Of a stretch of DNA of 15,191 nucleotides, positions 7,926 through 14,496 are shown piece by piece. This DNA is from Acidobacteriota bacterium (GTDB lineage Bacteria > Acidobacteriota > Terriglobia > Terriglobales > Acidobacteriaceae), in assembly GCA_021810735.1 (NCBI GenBank), contig JAJZIF010000037.1:1-15191 (forward strand), read 5' to 3'. Position 1 is the first letter of the stretch. Each line of letters opens with the position of its first letter. Made by a program: the position numbers and the translations under genes. Under the pieces are notes generated by a model. It had not been told where the DNA came from. It saw only the letters and a list, made by a program, of their open reading frames with translations, and ran no database searches.

Positions 7926-7936
7926 AAAATGCTAGC
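7921..7936. repeat. Inverted repeat spanning two convergent stop codons
   Basis: GCTAG (7921-7925) and CTAGC (7932-7936) are perfect complements around the loop AAAATG. The cupin stop lies in the left arm and the thioesterase stop (on the other strand) in the right arm. No T-run follows on either side, so a normal intrinsic terminator is not supported. Confidence 0.4.
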
Positions 7937-8372
7937 CCAGCACGCCTTCTGGCGATGACTCATGCATCGTCGCTCGTATCGCATCGGTGTACCGCGCCGG
8001 CATCGACTGCTTCTGCATCTGCATGTTTACCACCACATGCACCGTCTCGGCTTCGGCCAGCAACTCCCCCGTCGCTGCCCGCAGCATCCGGTACGCAAAC
8101 TTGATCACGCTCTGTCGCAGCCCGGTCACGCGCGTCTCGATGACCACCTCATCGTCATACCGCGCGGGGGCCTTGTACCGGCAGCTAGCTTCCACTACTG
8201 GTAGCATGCAGCCATCCTCGGCCTCCATCATCTTGTAATCAAATCCCAGCTGCCGCAGGAATTCGACCCTGCCAATCTCGCACCACACAAAATAGTTGGA
8301 GTAATACACCACACCCATCTGGTCGGTTTCCGCATACCGCACACGCAGCTTCGTCGTCGAACCCATCGTCAT
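7932..8372 (-). CDS. YbgC/FadM family acyl-CoA thioesterase (hotdog fold)
   Basis: Hotdog-fold thioesterases of this group hydrolyse acyl-CoA or 4-hydroxybenzoyl-CoA type thioesters in the cytoplasm. The 146-residue length is typical. The signature is RYAETDQMGVVYYSNYFVW (residues 12-30), with the catalytic Asp17, followed by EIGRVEFLRQLG. The remaining strands (CRYKAPARYDDEVVIETRV, VIKFAYRML, ETVHVVVN) fit the domain. In proteobacteria YbgC sits with the Tol-Pal genes, but none are here. The ATG at 8372 is chosen because a promoter-like element places the transcript start on it. An alternative ATG two codons inside (8366) has GGTG eight bases before it. Physiological substrate is unknown. 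Confidence 0.9.
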   Translation of the reverse strand: MTMGSTTKLRVRYAETDQMGVVYYSNYFVWCEIGRVEFLRQLGFDYKMMEAEDGCMLPVVEASCRYKAPARYDDEVVIETRVTGLRQSVIKFAYRMLRAATGELLAEAETVHVVVNMQMQKQSMPARYTDAIRATMHESSPEGVLG

Positions 8373-8378
8373 GGCACC

Positions 8379-8406
8379 AGTGTAACGGGAACGCCTCTCA
8401 TGTCAT
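8379..8406 (-). promoter_or_regulatory. Likely thioesterase promoter giving a leaderless mRNA
   Basis: On the minus strand, ATGACA (8401-8406, five of six to TTGACA) is separated by 16 bp from TACACT (8379-8384, four of six to TATAAT). Only six bases separate the -10 from the ATG at 8372, so transcription would begin at or next to the A of the start codon. The lack of a Shine-Dalgarno sequence there agrees. Confidence 0.42.
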
Positions 8407-8489
8407 TTCGCAAATCACCCCTCCGATTCTTGTTTTCATCCACGTCGTCAAGGGATTAGCATCTACGTGCTCCGTTTTGACGTCCCCCC

Positions 8490-8518
8490 TTGCCAATCGG
8501 CATCCTAAGAAATAGAAG
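8490..8518 (+). promoter_or_regulatory. Possible promoter of the secreted-protein gene
   Basis: TTGCCA (8490-8495, five of six) is followed after 17 bp by TAGAAG (8513-8518, four of six). It would place the transcript start near 8525, about 18 bases before the ATG. A second -35-like TTGACG at 8477-8482 has no matching -10. Confidence 0.3.
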
Positions 8519-8542
8519 CACTTGTAAGAACCGGCATATTGA

Positions 8543-9445
8543 ATGATGAAACCAACGAACATACTTTCCAGCTTCCTGATCGCAACACTTTCCCTGGCTC
8601 CCGTAGCGGCCTTTGCCCAGAACTCGAATCAGGGCTTCACTCAGCAGCAAGTCACTGACATGGTCTGGACCGCGGTCAAAACCGAGATAGCCGCCGCGAA
8701 CAACGACCATTCGGTTTTTATCTTCCACGATCATGACATTCAACCCCAGAAGAACAAGTACACCATCGTCATCCAGACCACGTCCCACGGCTCGCTCAAC
8801 CGAATTACCCAACTCAACGGCCAAGCAGTTCCGATACAGCAGCAAAGCGCCAAGATTGACAACTTCGTGAATAGTCCGGCCCTCCAGCAAAAACAGCGCC
8901 AGAGCAGCCGGAACGACGCTCAGCAAACCGAGCAGTTGCTGAAGATGATCCCCGACGCGTTCCTCTGGAGCGTCACCAATGTAACCCCCAGGGAGGTCAC
9001 CCTCAGCTACAAGCCCAACCCAGACTTCAATCCGCCCACCATGGAAGACCGCGTCTTTGCCGCCATGGCCGGAGAAATGGTCCTCGATCGCGAACAGAAT
9101 CGCATCGTCGTCTTTAAGGGCAGGCTCATCCATAACGTCAATTTTTTTTGGGGCTTACTCGGGCACATGAACCAGGGTGGCACCTTCTGTGTCGTCCGCA
9201 AGGAACTGGAGCCTTACGTCTGGGAAATTGTCGAAACCCGGGTCCACATCAATGGCCACATCCTCTTCTTCAAGACCATCAGCCAGAATGAGGACGACTA
9301 CGATACTGATTTCAGGCCCGCCCCGCCCAACATCTCACTTGAAGATGCAGCAAAAATCGTCATGGAGCAGCCCGATTGGCCCAACGCTCCGGGAACGCAC
9401 GACCCAGCTGCCCCAGAAGGTACCGGCGCCTGCAGCTCCCATTGA
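8543..9445 (+). CDS. Secreted protein of unknown function, possibly LolA-like fold
   Basis: The 300-residue product starts with a clear signal peptide (hydrophobic core about 8-24, VAAFA then cleavage near QN at 25/26), so it is probably periplasmic. There is no lipobox cysteine. I recognise no characterised family. The middle and C-terminal half look like alternating strands: FLWSVTNVTPREVTLSYKPN, AMAGEMVLDREQNRIVVFKG, VNFFWGLLGHMNQGGTF, and VWEIVETRVHINGHILFFKT. The pattern of a basal 'cover strand, then re-fit of residual activity' resembles the LolA/LppX-like outer-membrane lipoprotein-sorting fold and matches proteins I associate with acidobacteria, but this is inference. A Gln-rich segment (about 110-130) lies before the main domain. 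Two adjacent ATGs (8543 and 8546) could each start it; no strong RBS is seen. An eight-T run at 9142-9149 lies inside the gene. Confidence 0.75.
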   Translation: MMKPTNILSSFLIATLSLAPVAAFAQNSNQGFTQQQVTDMVWTAVKTEIAAANNDHSVFIFHDHDIQPQKNKYTIVIQTTSHGSLNRITQLNGQAVPIQQQSAKIDNFVNSPALQQKQRQSSRNDAQQTEQLLKMIPDAFLWSVTNVTPREVTLSYKPNPDFNPPTMEDRVFAAMAGEMVLDREQNRIVVFKGRLIHNVNFFWGLLGHMNQGGTFCVVRKELEPYVWEIVETRVHINGHILFFKTISQNEDDYDTDFRPAPPNISLEDAAKIVMEQPDWPNAPGTHDPAAPEGTGACSSH

Positions 9446-9677
9446 TTCCGCTACTTACGGGGATCGTTGGCCGAGTCCGCCGACGATTCTCCTTGCTGCA
9501 ACTCCCTGCAAGTTCATCCATTTCCCACCTTTCGCATCCTCTTCCCCGGAATCACCCTGCGCAACCGCCACAATCCCTTCACCCCATTCAGCGCCGCTGC
9601 AGCAGTTAAAATGAAACATCCTCGGATGAATTCCACCCGCGCCACCGGCTGCGGCTCCAAAAGGTAAACTCGCTCGC
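9446..9677. other. Intergenic region upstream of proS
   Basis: These 232 bases hold no convincing gene. The only promoter-like element is TAAAAT at 9607-9612 (five of six to the -10 consensus), without a good -35 at 16-18 bp. It would give a leader of roughly 60 bases. Just before the proS ATG only a distant AAAAGG (9659-9664) could serve for ribosome binding. I looked for T-box features (specifier hairpin, T-box bulge sequence) and saw none. Confidence 0.4.
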
Positions 9678-11477
9678 ATGCACTACTGGTCCCGGCTTTT
9701 TGTCCCCACCCTCCGCGAAGCCCCGTCTGACGCCGAAGTCGCCAGCCACAAGTTTCTGCTCCGCTCCGGCTACATCCGCCAGCTTGGCGCCGGCATCTAC
9801 TCCTATCTCTTCATGGGACAGCGATCCATCAACAAAATCATCGCCATCGTCCGCGAAGAAATGGACAAAATCGGCCAGGAATTCCTGCTTCCCGCCATTC
9901 ATCCTTCTGAAATCTGGGAGCAAAGCGGCCGCTGGACTGCCATGGGCCAGAACATGTTCCGTCTCCAGGACCGCAAAGGCGCATGGCTCTGCCTCGGCAT
10001 GACCCACGAAGAGGTCATGACCGACATCGCCCGCAAGGAGCTCCGCAGCTACAAACAGGTCCCCCAAATCTGGTACCAGATCCAGACCAAATTCCGCGAC
10101 GAACCCCGTCCCAAATCCGGCCTCCTGCGCGTCCGCCAGTTCATCATGAAGGACAGCTACTCCTTCGACATCGACGCCGCCGGCCTCGACAAAAGCTACG
10201 ATCTCCACGACACCGCCTACCGCGCGATCTTCACCCGCTGCGGCCTCGATTTCGTCGCGGTTGAAGCCCACTCCGGAGCCATGGGCGGCTCCCAGTCGCA
10301 GGAATTCATGGTCTACACCGACGCCGGCGAAGATCTCATCGCCAGCTGCGCCCAGTGCCACTACGCCGCCAACATGGAAAAAGCCACCTCGCGCCTCGCC
10401 CCCGTCGAAGAGATGGCCCCCACCGGCGATGGCAAACCCGAGCTCGTCCACACACCCAATACCGCCGCCATCTCCGACGTCGCCGAGTTCTTCCAAATCT
10501 CCCCGGCCTCTGACATCAAGTGCGTCGCATATATGGCTAAACGCGGCTATTCGAACGATGGCGTGGAAATCTGGGAACCGGTGGCTGCCTTCCTGCGCGG
10601 GGACCACTTTGTTAATGAGACGAAGCTCTTAACCAGCATTGGCGCAAGTGAAGTTCGCCCCATGGTGACCGAAGAATTGGAAAAATACATGCACGGTCTG
10701 GCAGGCTATCTGGGTCCGATTGGATTGAAGCCAAAGGAAGTCCAGAACCCGGGCAGTGAATTACCGGCCTTCAGCAGCGGAAAAAATAAGGACGGCGAGA
10801 TAGTCGTCATCCTCGACCACGGCCTTGAAGGTCGCAAGAATCTCGTCTGCGGAGCCAACCAGATCGACTACCACTTCCGCAACGTCACACCCGGCCGCGA
10901 CTTTACCTGGACCCTCGCCGCCGACATCCGCGACGTCGTCGAAGGTGAAGGCTGCCCCCAATGTGGGCAGCCCCTCAAGGTCGCTAAAGCCGTAGAAATC
11001 GGCCACATCTTCAAGCTCGGCTATAAATATGCCAAGTCCATGGGTGCGAGCGTCCTCGACGCCAACGGTAAGGAAGTCACCCCCATCATGGGTAGCTACG
11101 GCATCGGCATTGAGCGCATCCTCACCGCCTCCATCGAGCAGAACAACGACACTAACGGCTTCTGGCTGCCACGCACCATCGCGCCCTTCGATGTGGTCGT
11201 CACCATCACCAACATCTCCGATGAAAGCCTCCGCGCCGCCGGCGAAAAACTCGCCTCGCAGCTCGAAGCCTTGGGCTTCGATGTTCTCCTTGACGACCGC
11301 GACGAGCGTGCCGGCGTAAAGTTCAAGGATGCGGATCTCATCGGTATCCCCTACCGCTTCACCGTTGGCAAAAAAACGGCTGAGGGCAAGGTCGAACTTG
11401 TCACCCGCTCCAGCCTATCGACACAGGAACTGCCTCTGGCAGACGCCGCCGCGGCGTTCGCGGCTCTCCTCGCCTGA
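9678..11477 (+). CDS. proS: Prolyl-tRNA synthetase, bacterial type with INS editing domain
   Basis: ProRS charges tRNA-Pro and, through its inserted YbaK-like INS domain, hydrolyses mischarged Ala-tRNA-Pro. The length of 599 residues is slightly above the usual bacterial type. Class II motifs are present: motif 1 around [14 protein letters not shown] (34-47), motif 2 around [19 protein letters not shown] (137-155), and motif 3 [13 protein letters not shown] (472-484). The INS domain lies between motifs 2 and 3 (about 240-415), with DIKCVAYMA (279-287, Lys281 probably equivalent to the editing lysine) and [10 protein letters not shown] (308-317). Two CxxC pairs (CAQC 224-227, CPQC 426-429) flank it and could bind zinc. 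A HGTP-type anticodon domain ends the protein. Codon use in residues about 283-372 is unlike the rest of the gene (see findings). The start lacks a strong RBS, but the N-terminus [16 protein letters not shown] is the expected beginning. Confidence 0.96.
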   Translation: MHYWSRLFVPTLREAPSDAEVASHKFLLRSGYIRQLGAGIYSYLFMGQRSINKIIAIVREEMDKIGQEFLLPAIHPSEIWEQSGRWTAMGQNMFRLQDRKGAWLCLGMTHEEVMTDIARKELRSYKQVPQIWYQIQTKFRDEPRPKSGLLRVRQFIMKDSYSFDIDAAGLDKSYDLHDTAYRAIFTRCGLDFVAVEAHSGAMGGSQSQEFMVYTDAGEDLIASCAQCHYAANMEKATSRLAPVEEMAPTGDGKPELVHTPNTAAISDVAEFFQISPASDIKCVAYMAKRGYSNDGVEIWEPVAAFLRGDHFVNETKLLTSIGASEVRPMVTEELEKYMHGLAGYLGPIGLKPKEVQNPGSELPAFSSGKNKDGEIVVILDHGLEGRKNLVCGANQIDYHFRNVTPGRDFTWTLAADIRDVVEGEGCPQCGQPLKVAKAVEIGHIFKLGYKYAKSMGASVLDANGKEVTPIMGSYGIGIERILTASIEQNNDTNGFWLPRTIAPFDVVVTITNISDESLRAAGEKLASQLEALGFDVLLDDRDERAGVKFKDADLIGIPYRFTVGKKTAEGKVELVTRSSLSTQELPLADAAAAFAALLA

Positions 11478-11498
11478 GCACGAACGCCCGCTCAGGCG
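11471..11498 (+). terminator. Strong hairpin at the proS stop codon, not a typical terminator
   Basis: CGCCTGAGC (11471-11479) and GCTCAGGCG (11490-11498) form a perfect 9-bp stem with a 10-base loop, and the proS TGA sits in the left arm. The following bases are TCATCACTCC, not a T-run. It may protect the mRNA 3' end, act as a weak or factor-dependent terminator, or partly insulate the PBP gene starting 39 bases further on. Confidence 0.45.
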
Positions 11499-11536
11499 TC
11501 ATCACTCCATAAGCACCAAAAAGGCAGGGTAGTGGA

Positions 11537-14164
11537 TTGGCAGTAAAGGTTAAGGTTAAGCGCCCCGTACGTGGTGTCGCGAAGCATAAGTTCCTCGCCG
11601 TTGCGATTATGCTCGTCGCCGCCGGAGTCATCGCCTTCGGTGCAATCTTCGCCTTCTACTACTACAAGTACCAGCGCATCGTCGACGCCCGCCTCTCCCA
11701 ACCGCTCTTCGCCAACACGGCCAAGATCTACGCCGCCCCGTTTGAGGTCCGCCCTGGCCAGACCATCGATCCAGGCTTCGTCGTCAATCAGCTCACCCAG
11801 GCCGGCTATACCGAGCAGGGCGCCACTCCCGTCTCACAGATGGGCACCTACTCAGTCACTTCCAACTCCGTCACCGTCTATCCCGGCCCGCTCTCCTATC
11901 ATGCCCCGGACTCGGCCACCATCACCTTTGGCAACGGCCAGGTCTCTCAGATTATGGGCCAGAACGGCCAGCAGTTGGCTGCATATCAGCTCGAGCCGCT
12001 CCTCATCACCGGCCTCTCGGACGCCAATCGCGTCAAGCGCCGCCTCATCACCTACAACGAGCTGCCCCAAAATCTGGTCGACGCCGTCATCGCCATTGAA
12101 GATCGCCGCTTCTTCCACCACGGAGCGCTCTCCTACACCGGCATCCTCCGCTCGGCTCTCAATGACATCACCCCCGGCCACCACTATCTCGAAGGCGCTT
12201 CCACCATCGACATGCAGGTGGCCAAGATGTTCTTCCTCACCCCCGCCCGTACTTGGCGCCGCAAGTTCCTGCAAGTCATCGTCACGCTGCAACTGGAGCA
12301 TAAGCTCTCCAAGAAGCAGATCTTCCAGTTCTATGCCAACGAAGTTCCGCTCGGTGAGCGCGGCAGCTTCGCCGTCAACGGCTTCGGAGAAGCCGCTCAC
12401 GCCTTCTTTGGCAAAGACGTTGGTCAGCTCAACCTCGACGAGTCCGCCCTGCTCGCCGGTCTCATCCAGGGCCCAACCTACTTTAGCCCCACGATCCATC
12501 CGCACCGCGCCACGGTGCGCCGCAATATGGTTCTTGACGCTATGGTCCAAACCGGCGCCATCACCAAGCAGCAGGCAGAACAGGCCAAGGCGAAGCCCAT
12601 CCACCTCATAGCCCAGGCCGTCGACGCCGGCGAAGCGCCCTACTTCGTGGACATGGTCCGCCACCAGCTTGCCCAGCGCCTCGGCAACAACGCCTATAAC
12701 GACGAGGGCCTCCGTATCTACACTTCCCTCGATCCCCAGTTGCAGCAGGCCGCCACCACCGCCGTCGCCCAGGGCATGGATCAGGTCGACAAGTTCATCA
12801 AGGCACGCCATGACCGCATCGTCCGCTACGAGAAATACCACCACCTGCCCATCAAGCCCCTCATCCTGCCCCAAGTCGCGCTTGTAGCGCTCAACCCGCA
12901 CACCGGTCAGGTGCTCGCCCTCGTCGGCGGCCAGGACTACGCTAAGAGCCAGCTCAATCACGCCCTCGCCGAGCGCCCCACCGGCTCGACCTTCAAGCCC
13001 ATCGTCATTGCCTCGGCCTTCAACACTGCGCTTGCTGGCACGCCCCTGACCAACTTCCAGGGCGTCACCGCCATGTTCTCCCCCGTCACCATGCTCAATG
13101 ACGAGCCCACCACTTTCACCATGCCCGACGGGCAGACTTACTCGCCCCACGACTTCGAAAACAAATACTTCGGCGTCGTTACCGCCCGCACCGCACTGGC
13201 CCGCTCGCTCAACAACGCCACCATCTCCCTGGCGGAAATGGCCGGACTCAACAACGTCGTCCAGCTCGCGCATCAGGCAGGCATCGTCAACGCCCAACCC
13301 ACTCCATCTGTCGCCATCGGCACCTACGATGCCACCCCCATCGAACTCGCCGGCGCCTACACCATGTTCGACAACAGCGGTCTCAAAATCACCCCCTGGC
13401 TGCTCGCCTCCGTACGCGCCCCCAACGGCGACGTCATCGCCAACTACCAGCCCCAGAGCGCCCAGCTTCTTGATCCTCGCGTCGCCTTTCTCACCGCCGC
13501 CATGATGGAAGCCGTCGTGGACTCCCACCACGGCACGGGCGCTGGCATCCGCAGCGAATTCGGCTTCACCGCCCCCGCCGCCGGCAAAACCGGCACAGAA
13601 AACGACTCATGGTTTGCCGGCTTCACCAGCAATCTCCTCTGTGTCGTATGGGTCGGCAACGACAATTACTCAGACCTCCACATCGAAGGCGCACTTGCCG
13701 CCCTGCCTATCTGGGCTGACTTCATGAAGCGCGCCCAGAAACTCCCTCAGTACTCTGACATGGAGCCCTTCACTCCACCCCAGGGCGTTATCGAGGAATC
13801 CCTCGACAAGACCACCAACCTCATCGCCACACCCGATTGCCCCGACGATTACACCGCGTGGTTCCTCGACGGTACCCAGCCCACCGAAACTTGTGATCAC
13901 AAGAACCTCAACCAGCCCAACCTTTTCCAGCGCATCTTTGGCGTCGGGAAAAAGCAGCCCTCGCAACCTCAGCAGTCGCCGACCCAGCCACCAGAAAATA
14001 CCGTCCAGCAAAACACGGTCACCGTGCCGGCGCCTCAGCCGGCCCAGCCTCAGCCGGCTCAGCAACCAAAGCCGAAAAAGAAGCGTGGTTTCTGGTCCCG
14101 TCTCTTCGGCCTGCACGGGAAAAGCCCTAAAGGCAATCAGAACAAGCAAAATCCGCAACAGTAA
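11537..14164 (+). CDS. Class A penicillin-binding protein, PBP1b-like, with UB2H domain
   Basis: This bifunctional enzyme polymerises and cross-links peptidoglycan outside the inner membrane. It has 875 residues from TTG at 11537 (AGGG at 11526-11529 upstream; no ATG or GTG fits). Order: basic cytoplasmic tail, membrane helix (about 18-42), UB2H-like domain (about 62-150; KIYAAPFEVRPGQ), GT51 glycosyltransferase (about 165-355), and transpeptidase (about 440-735). GT51 motif 1 has Glu188 in EDRRFFHH, and motif 2 is GASTIDMQVAK. Motif 3 reads RRKFLQ, with Gln246 where the second key Glu is expected. The transpeptidase has STFK (Ser484, Lys487), SLN (557-559) and KTGT (684-687). The C-terminus is Pro/Gln-rich with two similar basic amphipathic segments (796-806 and 850-862). 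UB2H is the LpoB-binding domain in E. coli PBP1b; no Lpo-like lipoprotein is seen here. It follows proS by 59 bp. Confidence 0.94.
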   Translation: MAVKVKVKRPVRGVAKHKFLAVAIMLVAAGVIAFGAIFAFYYYKYQRIVDARLSQPLFANTAKIYAAPFEVRPGQTIDPGFVVNQLTQAGYTEQGATPVSQMGTYSVTSNSVTVYPGPLSYHAPDSATITFGNGQVSQIMGQNGQQLAAYQLEPLLITGLSDANRVKRRLITYNELPQNLVDAVIAIEDRRFFHHGALSYTGILRSALNDITPGHHYLEGASTIDMQVAKMFFLTPARTWRRKFLQVIVTLQLEHKLSKKQIFQFYANEVPLGERGSFAVNGFGEAAHAFFGKDVGQLNLDESALLAGLIQGPTYFSPTIHPHRATVRRNMVLDAMVQTGAITKQQAEQAKAKPIHLIAQAVDAGEAPYFVDMVRHQLAQRLGNNAYNDEGLRIYTSLDPQLQQAATTAVAQGMDQVDKFIKARHDRIVRYEKYHHLPIKPLILPQVALVALNPHTGQVLALVGGQDYAKSQLNHALAERPTGSTFKPIVIASAFNTALAGTPLTNFQGVTAMFSPVTMLNDEPTTFTMPDGQTYSPHDFENKYFGVVTARTALARSLNNATISLAEMAGLNNVVQLAHQAGIVNAQPTPSVAIGTYDATPIELAGAYTMFDNSGLKITPWLLASVRAPNGDVIANYQPQSAQLLDPRVAFLTAAMMEAVVDSHHGTGAGIRSEFGFTAPAAGKTGTENDSWFAGFTSNLLCVVWVGNDNYSDLHIEGALAALPIWADFMKRAQKLPQYSDMEPFTPPQGVIEESLDKTTNLIATPDCPDDYTAWFLDGTQPTETCDHKNLNQPNLFQRIFGVGKKQPSQPQQSPTQPPENTVQQNTVTVPAPQPAQPQPAQQPKPKKKRGFWSRLFGLHGKSPKGNQNKQNPQQ

Positions 14165-14219
14165 TCCGCCGCAGTAATGCTACATTTCGCAGATATTAAG
14201 CTACTAAGTCACACTTACT

Positions 14220-14229
14220 TTGATATCAA
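14220..14229. repeat. 10-bp palindrome TTGATATCAA
   Basis: A perfect 10-bp palindrome lies in the AT-rich spacer 56 bp after the PBP stop. CACTT and AAGTG (14213-14217 and 14227-14231) also form an imperfectly centred pair around it. It could be a protein-binding site, but short palindromes occur by chance in AT-rich DNA. Confidence 0.3.
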
Positions 14230-14290
14230 GTGGACATCTTATGGATTACCCAGATGGGATTTCCGGAGAAAGCCGAGCCCTCGAAGTAAC

Positions 14291-14324
14291 GTAAATTTTT
14301 CCCTGTTTTCCTGTAATTTTTCCC
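14291..14324 (+). repeat. Direct repeat GTAA(A)TTTTTCCC with 22-bp period
   Basis: GTAAATTTTTCCC (14291-14303) recurs as GTAATTTTTCCC (14313-14324), starting 22 bp later, with TGTTTTCC between. The period is about two helical turns, so both copies face the same side of the DNA. This is the usual geometry for side-by-side binding of a regulator. Confidence 0.45.
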
Positions 14325-14374
14325 ATTTCCCAACCAGTTAATACCCCTCATAACTCCCTATCTTCTTGTAGTTG

Positions 14375-14389
14375 GAATGTGCTACATTC
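14375..14389 (+). promoter_or_regulatory. Inverted repeat over a possible extended -10 promoter
   Basis: GAATGT (14375-14380) and ACATTC (14384-14389) are perfect inverted arms around GCT. The same bases contain TGCTACATT, an extended -10 (TGC followed by TACATT at 14383-14388, four of six to TATAAT). No good -35 is seen 16-18 bp upstream. A repressor bound here would block the promoter. Transcription would begin near 14395, immediately before the foldable leader. Confidence 0.35.
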
Positions 14390-14397
14390 TCCGCAAT

Positions 14398-14486
14398 CTT
14401 GCGAACCGGTGATCCCCCCGCACGCTCCGGCAAGCTGCGCGCGGGAATCCCCCCGCCGGACACCGGCCCGCAGGTAGCAAGGGAGG
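14398..14486 (+). promoter_or_regulatory. Candidate structured leader RNA upstream of the membrane protein gene
   Basis: Perfect complements are nested: CTTGC (14398-14402) with GCAAG (14477-14481), CCGGTG (14406-14411) with CACCGG (14461-14466), and TCCGGC (14426-14431) with GCCGGA (14455-14460). The outer strand abuts the Shine-Dalgarno GGGAGG (14481-14486). The 10-mer ATCCCCCCGC occurs twice (14412-14421, 14447-14456), and both copies can pair with the single GCGGG at 14441-14445. One choice would make a pseudoknot; the other would break the inner helix. This resembles a switch. I do not recognise any riboswitch class, and GC-rich DNA folds easily, so it remains a candidate. Confidence 0.42.
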
Positions 14487-14496
14487 TTAGCTCCAC

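Larger units (their letters stand above)
14165..14496. other. 332-bp non-coding region, AT-rich then GC-rich
   Basis: No gene is visible. From 14165 to about 14395 the sequence is unusually AT-rich for this genome. It holds a repeated TGCTACATT (14178-14186 and 14380-14388), a palindrome at 14220, a direct repeat at 14291-14324 and an inverted repeat at 14375-14389. From 14398 to 14486 it turns GC-rich and can fold into nested helices ending at a Shine-Dalgarno sequence. No hairpin followed by a T-run marks the end of the PBP transcript; the T-runs at 14296-14300 and 14317-14321 have no stem before them. Confidence 0.6.

Noticed and set aside
9446..9677. T-box riboswitch upstream of proS
   Set aside because: No T-box consensus, specifier loop or terminator/antiterminator pair is visible.
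11852..13531. Minus-strand open frame of 559 codons opposite the PBP gene
   Set aside because: Gly/Val/Asp-rich without motifs, fully explained by codon bias of the PBP gene, whose catalytic motifs are certain.
14291..14321. T-runs after the PBP gene as an intrinsic terminator
   Set aside because: There is no stable stem directly upstream of either run; they are better described as parts of a direct repeat.
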